Assembly (NCBI RefSeq): GCF_028618665.1
Contig: NZ_JAQITF010000005.1
Location: forward strand, 62,001-126,000
DNA: 64,000 nt
Direction: 5' to 3'
DNA from: Bartonella sp. AU16XJBT
GTDB lineage: Bacteria; Pseudomonadota; Alphaproteobacteria; Rhizobiales; Rhizobiaceae
Under the pieces are notes generated by a model that had not been told where the DNA came from, did no database searches, and saw nothing but the letters and a program-made list of their open reading frames with translations. Below are positions 1 through 11,703 of the stretch, piece after piece. The position numbers and the translations under genes were made by a program. Position 1 is the first letter of the stretch. Each line of letters opens with the position of its first letter.

Positions 1-776
1 GACCGTGGTTGATGGAACAAATGGCAAAACAAGCTGAGAATATGGGGACAAAAATTGTCTATGATACGATTACAAAGGCAGATTTATTGAAGTATCCTTT
101 TGTCTTATATGGGGATTTAGGAACACAATATTCTTGTGATGCGCTGATTATTGCAACAGGGGCTCAAGCGCGCTGGCTTGGTTTAGAAAGTGAACAGACC
201 TTTATGGGTGGTGGTGTTTCTGCTTGTGCTACGTGTGATGGCTTTTTTTATCGAGATAAGGATGTTATTGTTGTAGGAGGAGGCAATACGGCCGTTGAAG
301 AAGCTCTTTATTTATCGCATATAGCAAAAAGTGTAAGCGTGGTTCATCGGCGAGAACAGTTTCGGGCAGAGAAAGTTTTGCAAGATAGGTTGTTTGCTTG
401 TAATAATGTACGTGTTCTTTGGAATCATGTGGTGGAAGAAATTGTGGGGCTGCCAGCTCAGGGGGCAAAGGGAGCTGTTGTAACGGGGGCACGTTTGAAA
501 AATGTTAAAACAGGTTACGAGATGAAAGTGGAAGCAGAGGGCATATTTATTGCCATTGGGCATGATCCTGCTGTTTCTCTATTTGAAGGACAGCTGAAAC
601 AAAAACGAGGCGGCTATTTATGGACAGCACCGGATTCAACAGCAACAAGCATTGCGGGTGTTTTTGCTGCAGGGGATGTAACAGATGAAACATTCCGTCA
701 AGCTGTAACAGCCGCGGGAAGGGGATGTATGGCAGCATTGGAAGCAGAACGGTTTTTAGATATATCTAAGCGTTAA
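1..776 (+). CDS. trxB: Thioredoxin reductase, 3' part (5' end outside window)
   Basis: This is the C-terminal part of an NADPH-dependent FAD thioredoxin reductase, which reduces thioredoxin in the cytoplasm. The reading frame is already open at the window edge (codons PWLMEQMAKQ), so the true start lies upstream. The redox-active CATC pair is encoded at 225-236 and followed by DGFF, as in bacterial TrxB. The NADPH-binding GGGNTAVEEA motif comes next, and the C-terminal FAD motif AAGDVTDETFRQAVTAAGRG is present. The frame ends in TAA at 774-776. A LysR regulator follows 42 bp downstream on the same strand. Identification is secure; only the N-terminal FAD-binding part is missing, because of the window edge. 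Confidence 0.97.
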   Translation, partial: PWLMEQMAKQAENMGTKIVYDTITKADLLKYPFVLYGDLGTQYSCDALIIATGAQARWLGLESEQTFMGGGVSACATCDGFFYRDKDVIVVGGGNTAVEEALYLSHIAKSVSVVHRREQFRAEKVLQDRLFACNNVRVLWNHVVEEIVGLPAQGAKGAVVTGARLKNVKTGYEMKVEAEGIFIAIGHDPAVSLFEGQLKQKRGGYLWTAPDSTATSIAGVFAAGDVTDETFRQAVTAAGRGCMAALEAERFLDISKR

Positions 777-818
777 TAATTCATTGAGAATAGAGAGAAT
801 CGAGAGGTAGAATTAATT

Positions 819-1724
819 GTGGCGTCACCGTTGGATTGGGATAAGTTAAGGGTTTTTCACGCAGCAGCAGAAGCGGGATCTTTTACGCATGCTGCTCAAA
901 AGCTTCATTTATCCCAATCAGCGGTTTCACGGCAGGTCTCGGCTTTAGAACAAGAAGTTGGGGTATCTTTATTCCAGCGTCATGCGCGTGGTTTGATTCT
1001 CACAGAACAAGGAGAAACTCTTTATCGTACAGCTCATGATGTTTTGATGAAGCTTGAAAGTGTACGTTTGCAATTAAGTGAAAGCTATGCAAAACCAACG
1101 GGGCATTTGCGTGTGACCTCGACCTTTGGAATGGGGGCCGGGTGGATTGCAGAGCGTATGCCAGAATTTCTTAGTCTTTATCCTGATATGCAGGTCCAGC
1201 TTTTGCTTTCTGATGAAGAACTTGATTTGACAATGTGTCATGCAGATTGTGCTGTTCGCCTCCATCAACCCCAACAACCTGATCTTATACAAAGAAAATT
1301 ATTTACAATTCATATGCATGTTTATGCTTCAGAAAAGTATATTGCAAATTATGGAAAGCCTGAAAAATTATCTGATCTCGATGAGCATCGTATTATTTCA
1401 TTCGGAGAACCTGTTCCCCCTTATTTGTCGGGTTTAAATTGGTTGGAAAAAGCTGGTAGAAATGATGGATCATTGCGTGTTTCAGTCCTGCAAATCAACA
1501 ATATCATCTCCATCAAGAATGCGCTTATGCGTGATCTTGGGATTGCTGTGTTGCCTGATTATATTGTCAACAATGATGAGCACTTGGTACGTCTTTTTCC
1601 TGATATGGTTGATATTCCTTCTTTTGATACTTTTTTTTGTTATCCTTATAATTTAAAGAATTTGGCAAGGTTGAATGCTTTTCGAGATTATATTTTCTTA
1701 AAAGCGCGTCAGTGGTCTTTTTAA
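819..1724 (+). CDS. LysR-family transcriptional regulator
   Basis: A 301-residue DNA-binding regulator. Residues about 6-65 form the LysR winged helix-turn-helix (LRVFHAAAEAGSFTHAAQKL followed by LSQSAVSRQVSALE). The rest is the periplasmic-binding-protein-like effector domain. Length matches the family. Translation starts at GTG 819; a purine-rich GAGAGAATCGAGAGG stretch upstream can serve as ribosome binding site. It sits directly downstream of trxB, so cotranscription is possible, but nothing in the sequence shows the effector or the target genes. A LysR gene beside trxB is, as far as I recall, seen in related Rhizobiales. The product class is certain; the specific regulon is unknown. Confidence 0.93.
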   Translation: MASPLDWDKLRVFHAAAEAGSFTHAAQKLHLSQSAVSRQVSALEQEVGVSLFQRHARGLILTEQGETLYRTAHDVLMKLESVRLQLSESYAKPTGHLRVTSTFGMGAGWIAERMPEFLSLYPDMQVQLLLSDEELDLTMCHADCAVRLHQPQQPDLIQRKLFTIHMHVYASEKYIANYGKPEKLSDLDEHRIISFGEPVPPYLSGLNWLEKAGRNDGSLRVSVLQINNIISIKNALMRDLGIAVLPDYIVNNDEHLVRLFPDMVDIPSFDTFFCYPYNLKNLARLNAFRDYIFLKARQWSF

Positions 1725-1735
1725 TATTCATGCCT

Positions 1736-1850
1736 TAATTTATAAGGAACAATTAATTGTTTTGCACCTTAAGATTCTCGTAATATTCTTTCGTTTTAAA
1801 TTTTCCCATATTAAATCAATTAAAATCATTCATTGAATGACATTATAAGT
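1736..1850 (+). repeat. Integrase-leader repeat, copy A (partial)
   Basis: This stretch resembles the leaders found upstream of integrase remnants at 1860, 33615, 34403 and 49546 (minus). Shared landmarks are TTTATAAGGA near the start and AAATCAATTAAAATCATTCA near the end. It runs straight into copy B, so two leaders lie in tandem here with no integrase coding sequence between them. Alignment was by eye, so the borders are approximate. Confidence 0.55.
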
Positions 1851-1859
1851 ATACAACTT

Positions 1860-2022
1860 ATTGATTTATAATGATAATCCAGTGTTCATTCATATTGAAT
1901 GAGAAGCTTAAGTACCGTAAGATTCTCTCATTTCAAACCCGTTTATATTGAATCAATCAAAATCACTTGCTTGCACGTCACAAGCGGGGAGGACATGTGG
2001 ATAAAAATTATACAAGAAAAGC
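1860..2022 (+). repeat. Integrase-leader repeat, copy B
   Basis: About 160 bp immediately upstream of the decayed integrase start at 2023. Landmarks in order are TTGATTTATAATGATAAT, GAATCAATCAAAATCACTTG, a TTGCACGTCACAAGCGG segment and CATGTGGATAAAAA. The same order recurs on the minus strand at 49546-49382 and, more diverged, at 33615 and 34403. It probably contains the integrase promoter (TATAAT lies inside the first landmark) and perhaps recombinase-binding or attachment sequences. That role is inferred. Confidence 0.65.
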
Positions 2023-3181
2023 ATGCCTCTTTTGAATCGTCTCAAGTGCCAAGAGCTATCGAAACATAGGGGCTGGCAAAGTGTGTGATGGTGTCGGTTT
2101 TCTCCTTCACAAGCGTAAAGATGGAAGGGTTCAATGGCTTTATCGTTATAACATTCACGGGGTGCGCCATCGTGAGATGGGGTTGGATGCTTTGAGAGAT
2201 GTCTTTTTAAAACAAGCGTGTGAGTATGCAACGCAATGGCGATCTGTTTTATATGAAGGTTGAAGATCACAACACCATTAAAGAACGCGATAAACAAAAG
2301 CGTGAGGCAATAAGTAATCTCTATTATTTAAAAGATATTTCTCGAGAGACTTTTGAAAGTCAAAAAGCAGAATTAAAAGGTGATGGTAAAAATAGCAGTT
2401 GGTTTTTTATCCTTAAAATTTCATATTATTCTCCCAATAAGGCCGCCTCCCTTTTCAGAAATTACAAAGAACAGAAATACGCTTACTTCTATCTAGCATA
2501 TAAAAAAGTTGATACAGTTCGTAAAGCGCTGAACCGTCTTAATATTTGTTTCAAAAATGCGGCTGACTTGGGTTTAGATGTTGATTTACAAGCAACAGAA
2601 ACAGCACGTGCTCTTTTAGGAAAACAACGTCATAAAACGTAAAGCTCTCCAGCTATGGGTTGGAGAGATATTCCGACTTTTTACAAAATATTTTGCTAAA
2701 TAACAACCCTAACACAACTGACTGTGCGTTTGCTTATTCTTAAAGGAGTTCGTTTTTTCTCTTATGTCATATTCATAAAAATCAGGTTGAGGGTGATATT
2801 TGGACATCCTTAATTCGAGAATATAAAAGGTCAACGGATACTATAACAGAGTTTCGCGTGCTTTTATCATGAGAGGTATTAGCAATTTTAAAACAAGTGC
2901 GCCTGCTGTCTCACAAAGATTTTTTTTGAGGTCGTGGTCCCTTTGCTGATAGTTGTATATCAAAGTATATGAGAAAAAATGTAAAGCTTGTTCGCATGGG
3001 TTTGACTCTAGTTGACAGAATTGGCTCGCTGAAACAATAGATACTTCTTATGAGGTCGCTGAAATTATTTTAGGTCATAGGGTGGAAGGTGTTTGTGTGG
3101 ATAAATACTTTTGCAGAAAGGGATAAAATGTCTTTTATGAATTCGCTCAAATGTGAAGGCTGTTATAACATTAAAAATTAG
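2023..3181 (+). pseudogene. Decayed tyrosine recombinase (phage-type integrase)
   Basis: Remains of a P4-type (DUF4102 N-terminal domain) tyrosine integrase, readable only by switching frame. It starts MPLLNRLKCQELSKH at 2023 and hits a stop near 2080. It resumes as CDGVGFLLHKRKDGRVQWLY and REMGLDALRDVFLKQA (2081-2263). After an indel near 2262 it continues as NTIKERDKQKREA to LDVDLQATETARALLGKQ, ending at 2642. Further pieces follow in other frames: RLLILKGVRF near 2730, EVLAILKQVR near 2876, and the catalytic-domain end EVAEIILGHRVEGV at about 3052-3093 with a Tyr shortly after. Several frameshifts and in-frame stops make it non-functional. It marks a past integration event. No intact partner genes remain beside it. 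Confidence 0.88.
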
Positions 3182-3419
3182 ACAATCGTATAAGGGTGAC
3201 CTCTTTCTATTTAATTAAAGAGAGCGGTCCAAGATTGAGGAAGAATTAAAGCTATGTGTTTATTGCATAGCAGATACGCTTAAGTCTTTATTGTGCTTCT
3301 GCTTATAAAATGACATAGAATATTATCTCTTGATTATGTTGCCTCCCATTGCATTTTCTTGAGTGTTCCCTTACGAAGATCTGACAGATTGATTTTATCT
3401 CTGAAGATTTTCCAGATTT

Positions 3420-3446
3420 GCCGGACGTTTGTCCGGCTTTTTTTTT
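3420..3446 (+). terminator. Strong rho-independent terminator without an obvious gene
   Basis: A perfect 7-bp stem GCCGGAC / GTCCGGC with a GTTT loop is followed by nine T residues. It is among the best intrinsic terminators in the window. The nearest upstream coding trace is the decayed integrase, ending about 240 bp earlier. It may be a relic of a lost gene or the end of a small RNA transcribed from roughly 3200-3420. Confidence 0.8.
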
Positions 3447-3579
3447 ATTCCTAAAAAAGTGCTTAGAAATTGCAATGCATGGGAAGATTGATAAGAAAAA
3501 AATTTCAAAACTTATGGATATCCAACGAATTTTTTGGGTAGGCTAAAACTCAACGAGGAATTTGAGAGAGATTTATTCT

Positions 3580-3742
3580 TTTGTACCATAAAACTTTGTC
3601 TTTGGGGGGATATAAAGCATGTAAACTTTATACATGCAGTGTTTTTTATGAGAGTATGAGATGAATATTGAGGGATTTTTCGTAAAACCTATGAAGTCAA
3701 TCAAGTGGTTAGTAGGGAGAACTTAAGAGAAATTGAACTATT
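3580..3742 (+). repeat. Diverged dispersed repeat, copy 1 (partner at 10770-10951)
   Basis: The two copies align by eye over about 165-180 bp. Shared segments include CCATAAAACT/CCGTAAAACA, GATATAAAGCAT/GATATAAGGCAT, TTATACATG, a T-rich run then AGAGTATG, and later GGATTT and GTGGTTAG/GTGGTTAAG. No protein frame is conserved between them. Origin unknown; it could be a non-coding repeat family or the remains of a duplicated gene. Confidence 0.5.
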
Positions 3743-4982
3743 TATGCAGCGGAGAAGGGTAGATTCTTTTTTATTTTAAGGCGAAAACGATGCCGTGAAA
3801 TAGAAAGGTTTAATTGTAAGGGGCGTTTAATTATAAGAGCGATTGTGTTTAAAAGTACGAGGTCTTTCTTAGTGTTATAAATTGGATAGGGAAGGCAAGT
3901 TTTATCAATTTACGCGCTTCTTTAAGAAATATTCTTCAGTATGCCCAAGCTTTCTGATATCCGTGAATAGCATCACGTAAAAGTTTTGACAAAATGGTAT
4001 AAGATTCACTGTACAACTATTTTTACACTCATGAAGAAGCAGGTTGCAGCATGATCATTCTTTATAAGCTTTCAATAGTTGCGTAATCCTTGCATTTGAG
4101 AGAGGGAGGTATTTTTGCTCCTTTTTTTAAGTTTTTACCAACACATCAACTCTGCTTGTGATATATAAGAAAATGATATCGTTTTGTCTCAGATAGATTT
4201 GAAATAAGGGAATCTTACAAGAGGATACTTCAAGTTAAGAATCAACGAATTTATAAATCAATATTCTTCTATATATCACTTATTATAACTTAACGTAACT
4301 ATAAAATATAATATAATTTGTATTGTATCTGGAGAAAATAAAGAGATGCGAAATTTAAATCAGTCCATTTCCATAGGAGGGTGAAAGACCACAATAGATT
4401 AAAAATATTATATGATGTAAACTTTGCTTGAGAGGCTTTTGTTTATAATCTCTCATATGAAACATACCTTCAAAAACGATAAAAACGACTAAATTTTTTA
4501 AAGATATCTCTTTTTTAGAAATCCCTCTGTATATAGAAAAAACATTGATTATAATTAAACTAAAATTCGCGAGAAGAATGCTCTTGCCTATAAATTAAAA
4601 CAAAATGTAAATATAACGCGCTTTTTCTGAAATTCCGTTTTTATCGTACATTTATAACAACAAATACATCGTTCTTTCTTAAGTGAGGAGAGGGCAAACA
4701 AGATGATTTCTTAATTTGAATTTCCCTATTAATCCTGAAATTTATATTTTCGATAGAGAAAACTAAACAGGTTTTTCATTTCTCATGACAATAGACTGAT
4801 TCATTTATTTGATCGCTGGTTTTTTTTGATCATTATCTGCCAGCTTCTATTTTTTTTATTATGTTTATTCATGAATATTTTTGCTAAATCGATAGGCTCT
4901 ATCCTTAACATAGCTTTCGATATTTTGTCGGATAGATTGACATTCGGCAAAAAAACAATCACAAGAGATAATGTTAAAAATT

Positions 4983-6508
<1,526 letters not shown>

Positions 6509-6718
6509 TTAAAGAGCTGCAAGGTTGCCAGCGGCAAATTTCCCTGAACGACGGTCTTGAAGAACATCATAAGACACTTTTTGTCCTTCATTAAGATTGC
6601 TTAGACCAGAACGCTCAACGGCGGAAATGTGTACAAATACATCTGCACTGCCATCACTAGGCTGAATGAATCCGAAACCTTTTGTTGTATTAAACCACTT
6701 AACTGTTCCTGTAGACAT
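6509..6718 (-). CDS. cspA: Cold-shock protein (CspA family)
   Basis: A 69-residue single cold-shock domain, a small RNA/DNA chaperone that melts mRNA structure. It shows the family opening MSTGTVKWFNTTKGFGFI with RNP1 (KGFGFI) and RNP2 (VFVHI), and ends GNLAAL. The frame is open 18 codons further upstream, but ATG 6718 is the start: AAGGAG lies at the right distance (6725-6730) and the protein family begins there. It is monocistronic with a clear terminator. A roughly 200-bp untranslated region upstream would suit RNA-level temperature control, but no specific element is identified. Which csp paralogue this is cannot be told. Confidence 0.95.
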   Translation of the reverse strand: MSTGTVKWFNTTKGFGFIQPSDGSADVFVHISAVERSGLSNLNEGQKVSYDVLQDRRSGKFAAGNLAAL

Positions 6719-6884
6719 AGGAAACTCCTTAGATATATAATTATATTGTGTACTGAAGCTATAATTCTTCAATACGGCTGTAGATCGAAATTAGGTGGGA
6801 GAAGTCTCGTCAAAAGTGCAGAATACACAGGAAAGAAAGTCACGTAACCGAAAATTCGATAAAACTCATATAGGCGCCTTTAGA

Positions 6885-6908
6885 ATAAAAAGCAAGCTTT
6901 AATTGCTA
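6885..6908 (-). terminator. Probable terminator downstream of carB
   Basis: On the minus strand AGCAA, a 7-nt loop and TTGCT are followed by TTTTTATT, about 70 bp after the carB stop. The stem is short and AT-rich, so this is only a candidate. A second weak hairpin (AAAAGC/GCTTTT) lies between it and carB. Confidence 0.4.
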
Positions 6909-6974
6909 TTTTTGATAAAGAAAAAATCGAGAAAAAGTATCAAAAAGCGTATGCTTTTCCACATAGCAAGAAAT

Positions 6975-9900
6975 TCAACTGAAATAACTTTGCAGGGAAC
7001 GCACTTCAAGGCGCTTTTTTTTGAGTGCTTTGATCGCTTCTACAACGGCTTCGGCTCCTGCTATTGTTGTATAATAGGGGACATTTTGCATGAGTGCTGC
7101 ATAGCGTAATGATTTAGAATCTGAGATGGCACTGGCAGTGCTGGTTGTATTAAAAATCAATTGAATTTGGCGATTACGAATAGCATCTTCAATATGAGGG
7201 TGTCCTTCTAAAACTTTGTTGATTTTTTTTGCCTTAATATGATGTTCGGTGAGGAATTTTTGTGTTCCACTTGTAGCAACAATAGAAAAGCCAAGCTCTG
7301 TTAAACGTTTTACAGGATTTAAGATGCGTTTTTTGTCTTCATCTCTTACAGAAACGAATACGATTCCCTCCTTAGGGAGTTTTACACCAGCTCCAAGTTG
7401 CGCTTTAGCAAAAGCAAGCGCAAACTCATAGTCAAGTCCCATAACTTCACCGGTTGAGCGCATTTCTGGACCAAGAAGTGTATCAACACCTGAAAAACGA
7501 GCAAAAGGAAACACGGCTTCTTTGACAGCGATATGTTGTTTTTCCTGCGAAGAAGGTAATCCACCATAAGCTTGGAGAGCATTGTGCAGCGTTTCTCCTG
7601 CCATAATATGTGCAGCCATTTTAGCAATAGGGCGACCAATTGTTTTTGCAACAAATGGAACCGTCCGTGAAGCGCGGGGATTGACCTCTAAGACATAAAT
7701 GGTGCCATCTTTAATGGCATATTGTACATTCATTAAGCCGCGAACATGAAGTGCTTGTGCGAGTGCTTTGGTTTGGCGCTCTAATTCAGCGACTATGCTC
7801 TGTGAGAGCGTATGGACTGGTAAAGAACACGCGGAATCACCGGAGTGGATTCCTGCTTCTTCAATATGTTCCATAATCCCAACGATCAGTGTTTCTTTGC
7901 CATCACAAAGACAATCAACGTCTACTTCAATTGCTTCTGTTAGATAGGTGTCAAAGAGAAGCGGATTTTTACCAAGCAATATGTTTATTTGTCCTGTTTT
8001 GTCGTTGGGATAACGGGCTTTGATATCTTCAGGGATTAATTCAGGAACACTTTCAAGTAAATAATTTTGCAAACTTCGCTCGTCACGGATAATTTGCATA
8101 GCACGTCCTCCTAAAACATAAGAGGGACGTACAACCAATGGAAAGCCTAGTTCATGGGCGATAAGGCGTGCTTGTTCGATAGAGTGGGCAATACCATTTT
8201 GAGGCTGTGTTAAGTTAAGTTTAAATAACAGTTTTTGAAAGCGATCTCTATCTTCTGCTAAATCAATAGCATCCGGTGAAGTCCCTAAGATGGGAATATT
8301 GTGATTTTCGAGAGCACTTGCCAATTTCAATGGCGTTTGTCCGCCAAATTGAACGATGACTCCAACGAGTTCGCCTTTTTCCTGTTCTGCTTCTAAGATA
8401 GCGATAACATCTTCTGTTGTTAAAGATTCAAAGTAAAGACGATCAGAGGTATCATAGTCAGTTGAAACGGTTTCAGGATTGCAGTTAATCATAATCGCTT
8501 CAAAGCCAGCATCACGCAGTGCAAAAGCCGCATGGCAGCAACAATAATCAAATTCAATCCCTTGCCCAATGCGGTTTGGACCACCACCTAGAATAGCAAT
8601 TTTTTTGCGTTCAGAAATCTGTGCTTCTGAGTGTTCTATACCGGACAAGGGAACTTCATATGTTGAATACATATAGGCTGTAGGAGAAGAAAATTCAGCA
8701 GCACAAGTGTCAATCCGTTTAAAGACTTGTTTAACATTCAGTGATTTGCGCAAAGCGGCGATATCATCGGGTCCTTGTCCGCTAAGGGTGGCTAATCGGG
8801 CATCTGAAAATCCCATAGCTTTTAACATACGCAAGTTATCTGCATCTTGGGGTAACCCATGGATGCGGATACGCTGCTCCATTTCAATGATGGAGGCTAT
8901 TTGTTCTAAAAACCACGGATCAATTTTACTTATTTGATGAATTTCACTCAAGGGTAAGCCTGCACGCATGGCTTGAGCAATATAACGCAGACGGTCAGGG
9001 CTTGGGATGGCAATGGCTGAGCGTATAGAACTTTTTTCATCACCTTCAGCATGTTCTGGGATGACAATTTCATCAAGACCAGTAAGTCCTGTTTCAAGTC
9101 CACGGAGTGCTTTTTGTAATGATTCTTGAAAAGTACGTCCAATGGCCATGACCTCTCCTACAGATTTCATTGCAGTCGTCAGAACAGATGATGACCCAGG
9201 AAATTTTTCGAAAGCAAAACGAGGAATTTTTGTCACGATATAGTCAATAGAAGGCTCAAATGACGCTGGTATTGCACCACCTGTGATATCATTTTTTAAT
9301 TCATCAAGTGTATAGCCAACGGCTAGTTTTGCTGCTATCTTGGCAATGGGAAACCCCGTTGCTTTTGAGGCAAGCGCTGAAGAGCGAGAAACACGTGGAT
9401 TCATTTCAATAACAATGAGGCGCCCATTTTCAGGATTGACAGCAAACTGTACATTGGATCCTCCCGTTTCAACACCAATTTCACGCAAAACAGCAATCGA
9501 AGCATTGCGCATACATTGGTATTCTTTATCGGTTAAGGTGAGAGCAGGGGCTACGGTGATCGAATCACCGGTATGAATCCCCATCGGATCAATATTTTCA
9601 ATAGAACAAACAATGATACAGTTGTCATTCTTATCACGAACAACTTCCATCTCATATTCTTTCCACCCTAAAACACTTTCTTCAATGAGAACTTCTGTTG
9701 TAGGAGAAGCTTCAAGCCCCCGTTCGATAATTTCATAAAATTCAGAGCGGTTATACGCAATTCCACCTCCAGTCCCACCAAGGGTAAATGAAGGACGAAT
9801 AATCGCTGGAAGCCCAACAACATCAAGCGCTTGAACTGCTTTTGCTGTTGCATGAGCGATATAATGTTGTTTGCGATCTGCTTCGGTATGTCGCCAGTTG

Positions 9901-10460
9901 CGTTCAAGTTCTTCGAGAGCTTTTTCAAGGGCTGCACCAGAAAGTTTTTCTTTAAGTTCAGCACGCGTTTTTGCATGTTGTTGGCGATTTTCTTCTTTCA
10001 GTTCTGTTGCATTGGCTAACATAGACCGTGGTGTTTCCAAACCGATTTTTGCCATCGCTTGGCGGAATAAAGCACGATCTTCCGCTTTATCAATAGCTTC
10101 GGCATTGGCACCTATCATTTCAACATGATAGCGGTCTAAAATACCCATACGCTTTAATGATAAAGCGGTATTGAGCGCTGTTTGTCCTCCCATGGTGGGT
10201 AAAAGGGCATCTGGACGTTCATGGGCAATAATTTTGGCAACGATTTCAGGCGTAATGGGCTCTATATAAGTTGCATCCGCTAGATCTGGATCTGTCATAA
10301 TCGTGGCAGGATTAGAATTGACCAAAATAATCCGGTACCCTTCTTCTTTTAATGCTTTACAGGCTTGTGTGCCTGAATAGTCAAATTCACATGCCTGACC
10401 AATGATAATAGGTCCTGCTCCGATGATAAGAATAGATTTTATATCTGTGCGTTTGGGCAT
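6975..10460 (-). CDS. carB: Carbamoyl-phosphate synthase, large subunit
   Basis: An 1161-residue cytoplasmic enzyme making carbamoyl phosphate for arginine and pyrimidine synthesis from bicarbonate, two ATP and ammonia delivered by CarA. The sequence shows the duplicated architecture. The first half has [20 protein letters not shown], then an ATP-grasp domain with [16 protein letters not shown]. An oligomerisation segment follows at about 420-560. The second half has [20 protein letters not shown] and [16 protein letters not shown]-terminal methylglyoxal-synthase-like allosteric domain carries [10 protein letters not shown]. There is an insert of about 30 residues rich in Lys/Glu/Arg in the first ATP-grasp domain (around 155-190). 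carA is not in this window. pyrC and pyrE of the same pathway lie at 51 and 42 kb. Confidence 0.97.
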   Translation of the reverse strand: MPKRTDIKSILIIGAGPIIIGQACEFDYSGTQACKALKEEGYRIILVNSNPATIMTDPDLADATYIEPITPEIVAKIIAHERPDALLPTMGGQTALNTALSLKRMGILDRYHVEMIGANAEAIDKAEDRALFRQAMAKIGLETPRSMLANATELKEENRQQHAKTRAELKEKLSGAALEKALEELERNWRHTEADRKQHYIAHATAKAVQALDVVGLPAIIRPSFTLGGTGGGIAYNRSEFYEIIERGLEASPTTEVLIEESVLGWKEYEMEVVRDKNDNCIIVCSIENIDPMGIHTGDSITVAPALTLTDKEYQCMRNASIAVLREIGVETGGSNVQFAVNPENGRLIVIEMNPRVSRSSALASKATGFPIAKIAAKLAVGYTLDELKNDITGGAIPASFEPSIDYIVTKIPRFAFEKFPGSSSVLTTAMKSVGEVMAIGRTFQESLQKALRGLETGLTGLDEIVIPEHAEGDEKSSIRSAIAIPSPDRLRYIAQAMRAGLPLSEIHQISKIDPWFLEQIASIIEMEQRIRIHGLPQDADNLRMLKAMGFSDARLATLSGQGPDDIAALRKSLNVKQVFKRIDTCAAEFSSPTAYMYSTYEVPLSGIEHSEAQISERKKIAILGGGPNRIGQGIEFDYCCCHAAFALRDAGFEAIMINCNPETVSTDYDTSDRLYFESLTTEDVIAILEAEQEKGELVGVIVQFGGQTPLKLASALENHNIPILGTSPDAIDLAEDRDRFQKLLFKLNLTQPQNGIAHSIEQARLIAHELGFPLVVRPSYVLGGRAMQIIRDERSLQNYLLESVPELIPEDIKARYPNDKTGQINILLGKNPLLFDTYLTEAIEVDVDCLCDGKETLIVGIMEHIEEAGIHSGDSACSLPVHTLSQSIVAELERQTKALAQALHVRGLMNVQYAIKDGTIYVLEVNPRASRTVPFVAKTIGRPIAKMAAHIMAGETLHNALQAYGGLPSSQEKQHIAVKEAVFPFARFSGVDTLLGPEMRSTGEVMGLDYEFALAFAKAQLGAGVKLPKEGIVFVSVRDEDKKRILNPVKRLTELGFSIVATSGTQKFLTEHHIKAKKINKVLEGHPHIEDAIRNRQIQLIFNTTSTASAISDSKSLRYAALMQNVPYYTTIAGAEAVVEAIKALKKKRLEVRSLQSYFS

Positions 10461-11169
10461 GGTTTTTTCCTATGACAAATATCTGTGCACGATTATAGCA
10501 AGAAAAATATTTAAGTTTTGAGGCTCCGATCATTTTATAAGTTATGTGACAAAGAAAGTAAGCACTAAAATACCTTTTCCATGCTTTTTTTCATAAAATT
10601 GAAGATAAATTTCTTTTTCGAGGTTGAGTTACCCTATCACTATATCAAAAGGATAACCTTTGATAAGAAAATAAGAAAGCTTAGAAGAACGAGAATATTC
10701 AAGCATTCGTGGGGAATAAAACATGAATCATTATGCTTTGATGAAGTTTTGTAAAATGAAATGGGAAGTTTATTGTGTTGTTCCGTAAAACACGACTGTT
10801 TAGAGCGGTGATATAAGGCATAAAATTATACATGAGGTATTTTTGTTAGAGTATGCGATAAAATTCAATCTAGGATTTGTTAGGAGAATTTATGAAATGA
10901 GTCATATTGAGGTGGTTAAGGTTGGAGACTGTGAGAGGAGAAGTTGGATTATTTAAAGATTGTCTCTTGTCGTAGTTTTGGTTTTCTAGGGGAAGAAGAA
11001 GGTCAATCTCTGTCTGTGTCTATTTCCATAAAATAGTGAGAGTGTATTTTAGGACAGTAACGAAGAAAATAATTTCAGAATAATCATGTTTGGTTTTAAA
11101 AGATAGTAAATACTTTCCCTTTATTTTATGATGATGTTCAGAACTTTTTGAAATATAGAGAAAGTTAAA
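10461..11169. other. 0.7 kb intergenic region between carB and ogt
   Basis: carB and ogt are divergent, so both promoters should be here. The middle part (10770-10951) is the second copy of the diverged repeat first seen at 3580. No open frame with family character was found. Confidence 0.55.
10770..10951 (+). repeat. Diverged dispersed repeat, copy 2 (partner at 3580-3742)
   Basis: The same orientation and order of short matches as copy 1 (GATATAAGGCAT, TTATACATGAGG, AGAGTATG, GGATTTGT, GTGGTTAAG). Divergence is substantial and gaps are needed. Boundaries are approximate and the function is unknown. Confidence 0.5.
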
Positions 11170-11703
11170 ATGCTGAACATTTCCCAAAAGAGAATATTCT
11201 GTCTAAAAGATGTATCCATAGGAAAACTTTTGGTGGCTAAGTCTCAACAAGGGATTTGTCATATCGCATTAGGGGATACGACAGAGCAATTATTACAGGA
11301 GTTTACGGTACGCTTTGGTGATGCACAACAAGTTGTGGGTGACAATGCATTTAAGAAAGATGTCGCCCATATTATAGCCATGATAGAAACGCCTAAGTTG
11401 GTAAAAAAATATAATTTTCCCTTAGATATAAATGGTACAGTTTTTCAACGGCAAGTATGGACGGTATTATGCGATATACCGTGTGGTGAAACAATTTCAT
11501 ATGAGGAATTAGCGTGCCGTGTGGGGATGCCAAAAGCTTTTCGTGCCGTTGCTCATGCGTGTGCACGTAATGAATTGGCTGTCCTCATTCCTTGTCATCG
11601 TGTAGTGTGTAAAAATGGTTTTATTTCAGGGTATCGTTGGGGAGTTAAACGGAAACAGATTTTGCTACAACGGGAACAAAATGGGGAAATTAAAAAAAAT
11701 TAA
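11170..11703 (+). CDS. ogt: Methylated-DNA--[protein]-cysteine S-methyltransferase
   Basis: A 177-residue suicide repair protein that removes O6-alkyl groups from guanine onto its own cysteine. The acceptor motif IPCHRVV places the active Cys at residue 142, and GYRWGVKRKQ follows as in the C-terminal domain of Ada. The preceding FQRQVWTVLCDIPCGETISY and RAVAHACARNELAVLIP match the family's DNA-binding part. The N-terminal Ada metal-binding and AraC domains are absent, so this is the repair module alone. The ATG at 11170 follows GAGAAAG. The gene is convergent with the downstream kinase and the two stop codons overlap by 3 bp. Confidence 0.92.
   Translation: MLNISQKRIFCLKDVSIGKLLVAKSQQGICHIALGDTTEQLLQEFTVRFGDAQQVVGDNAFKKDVAHIIAMIETPKLVKKYNFPLDINGTVFQRQVWTVLCDIPCGETISYEELACRVGMPKAFRAVAHACARNELAVLIPCHRVVCKNGFISGYRWGVKRKQILLQREQNGEIKKN

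Larger units (their letters stand above)
3182..4982. other. 1.8 kb gene-poor stretch
   Basis: No open frame here has a family I recognise or convincing coding character. It contains a strong intrinsic terminator at 3420-3446, a diverged repeat at 3580-3742 and otherwise AT-rich sequence. An open frame at 4826-5188 on the plus strand runs antisense into the aminotransferase gene and is treated as a shadow. The region lies between an integrase fossil and a housekeeping gene, so decayed accessory DNA is the likeliest explanation. Confidence 0.6.

Noticed and set aside
4106..4132. GGAG/CTCC hairpin with T run
   Set aside because: The stem is only four pairs and there is no upstream gene.
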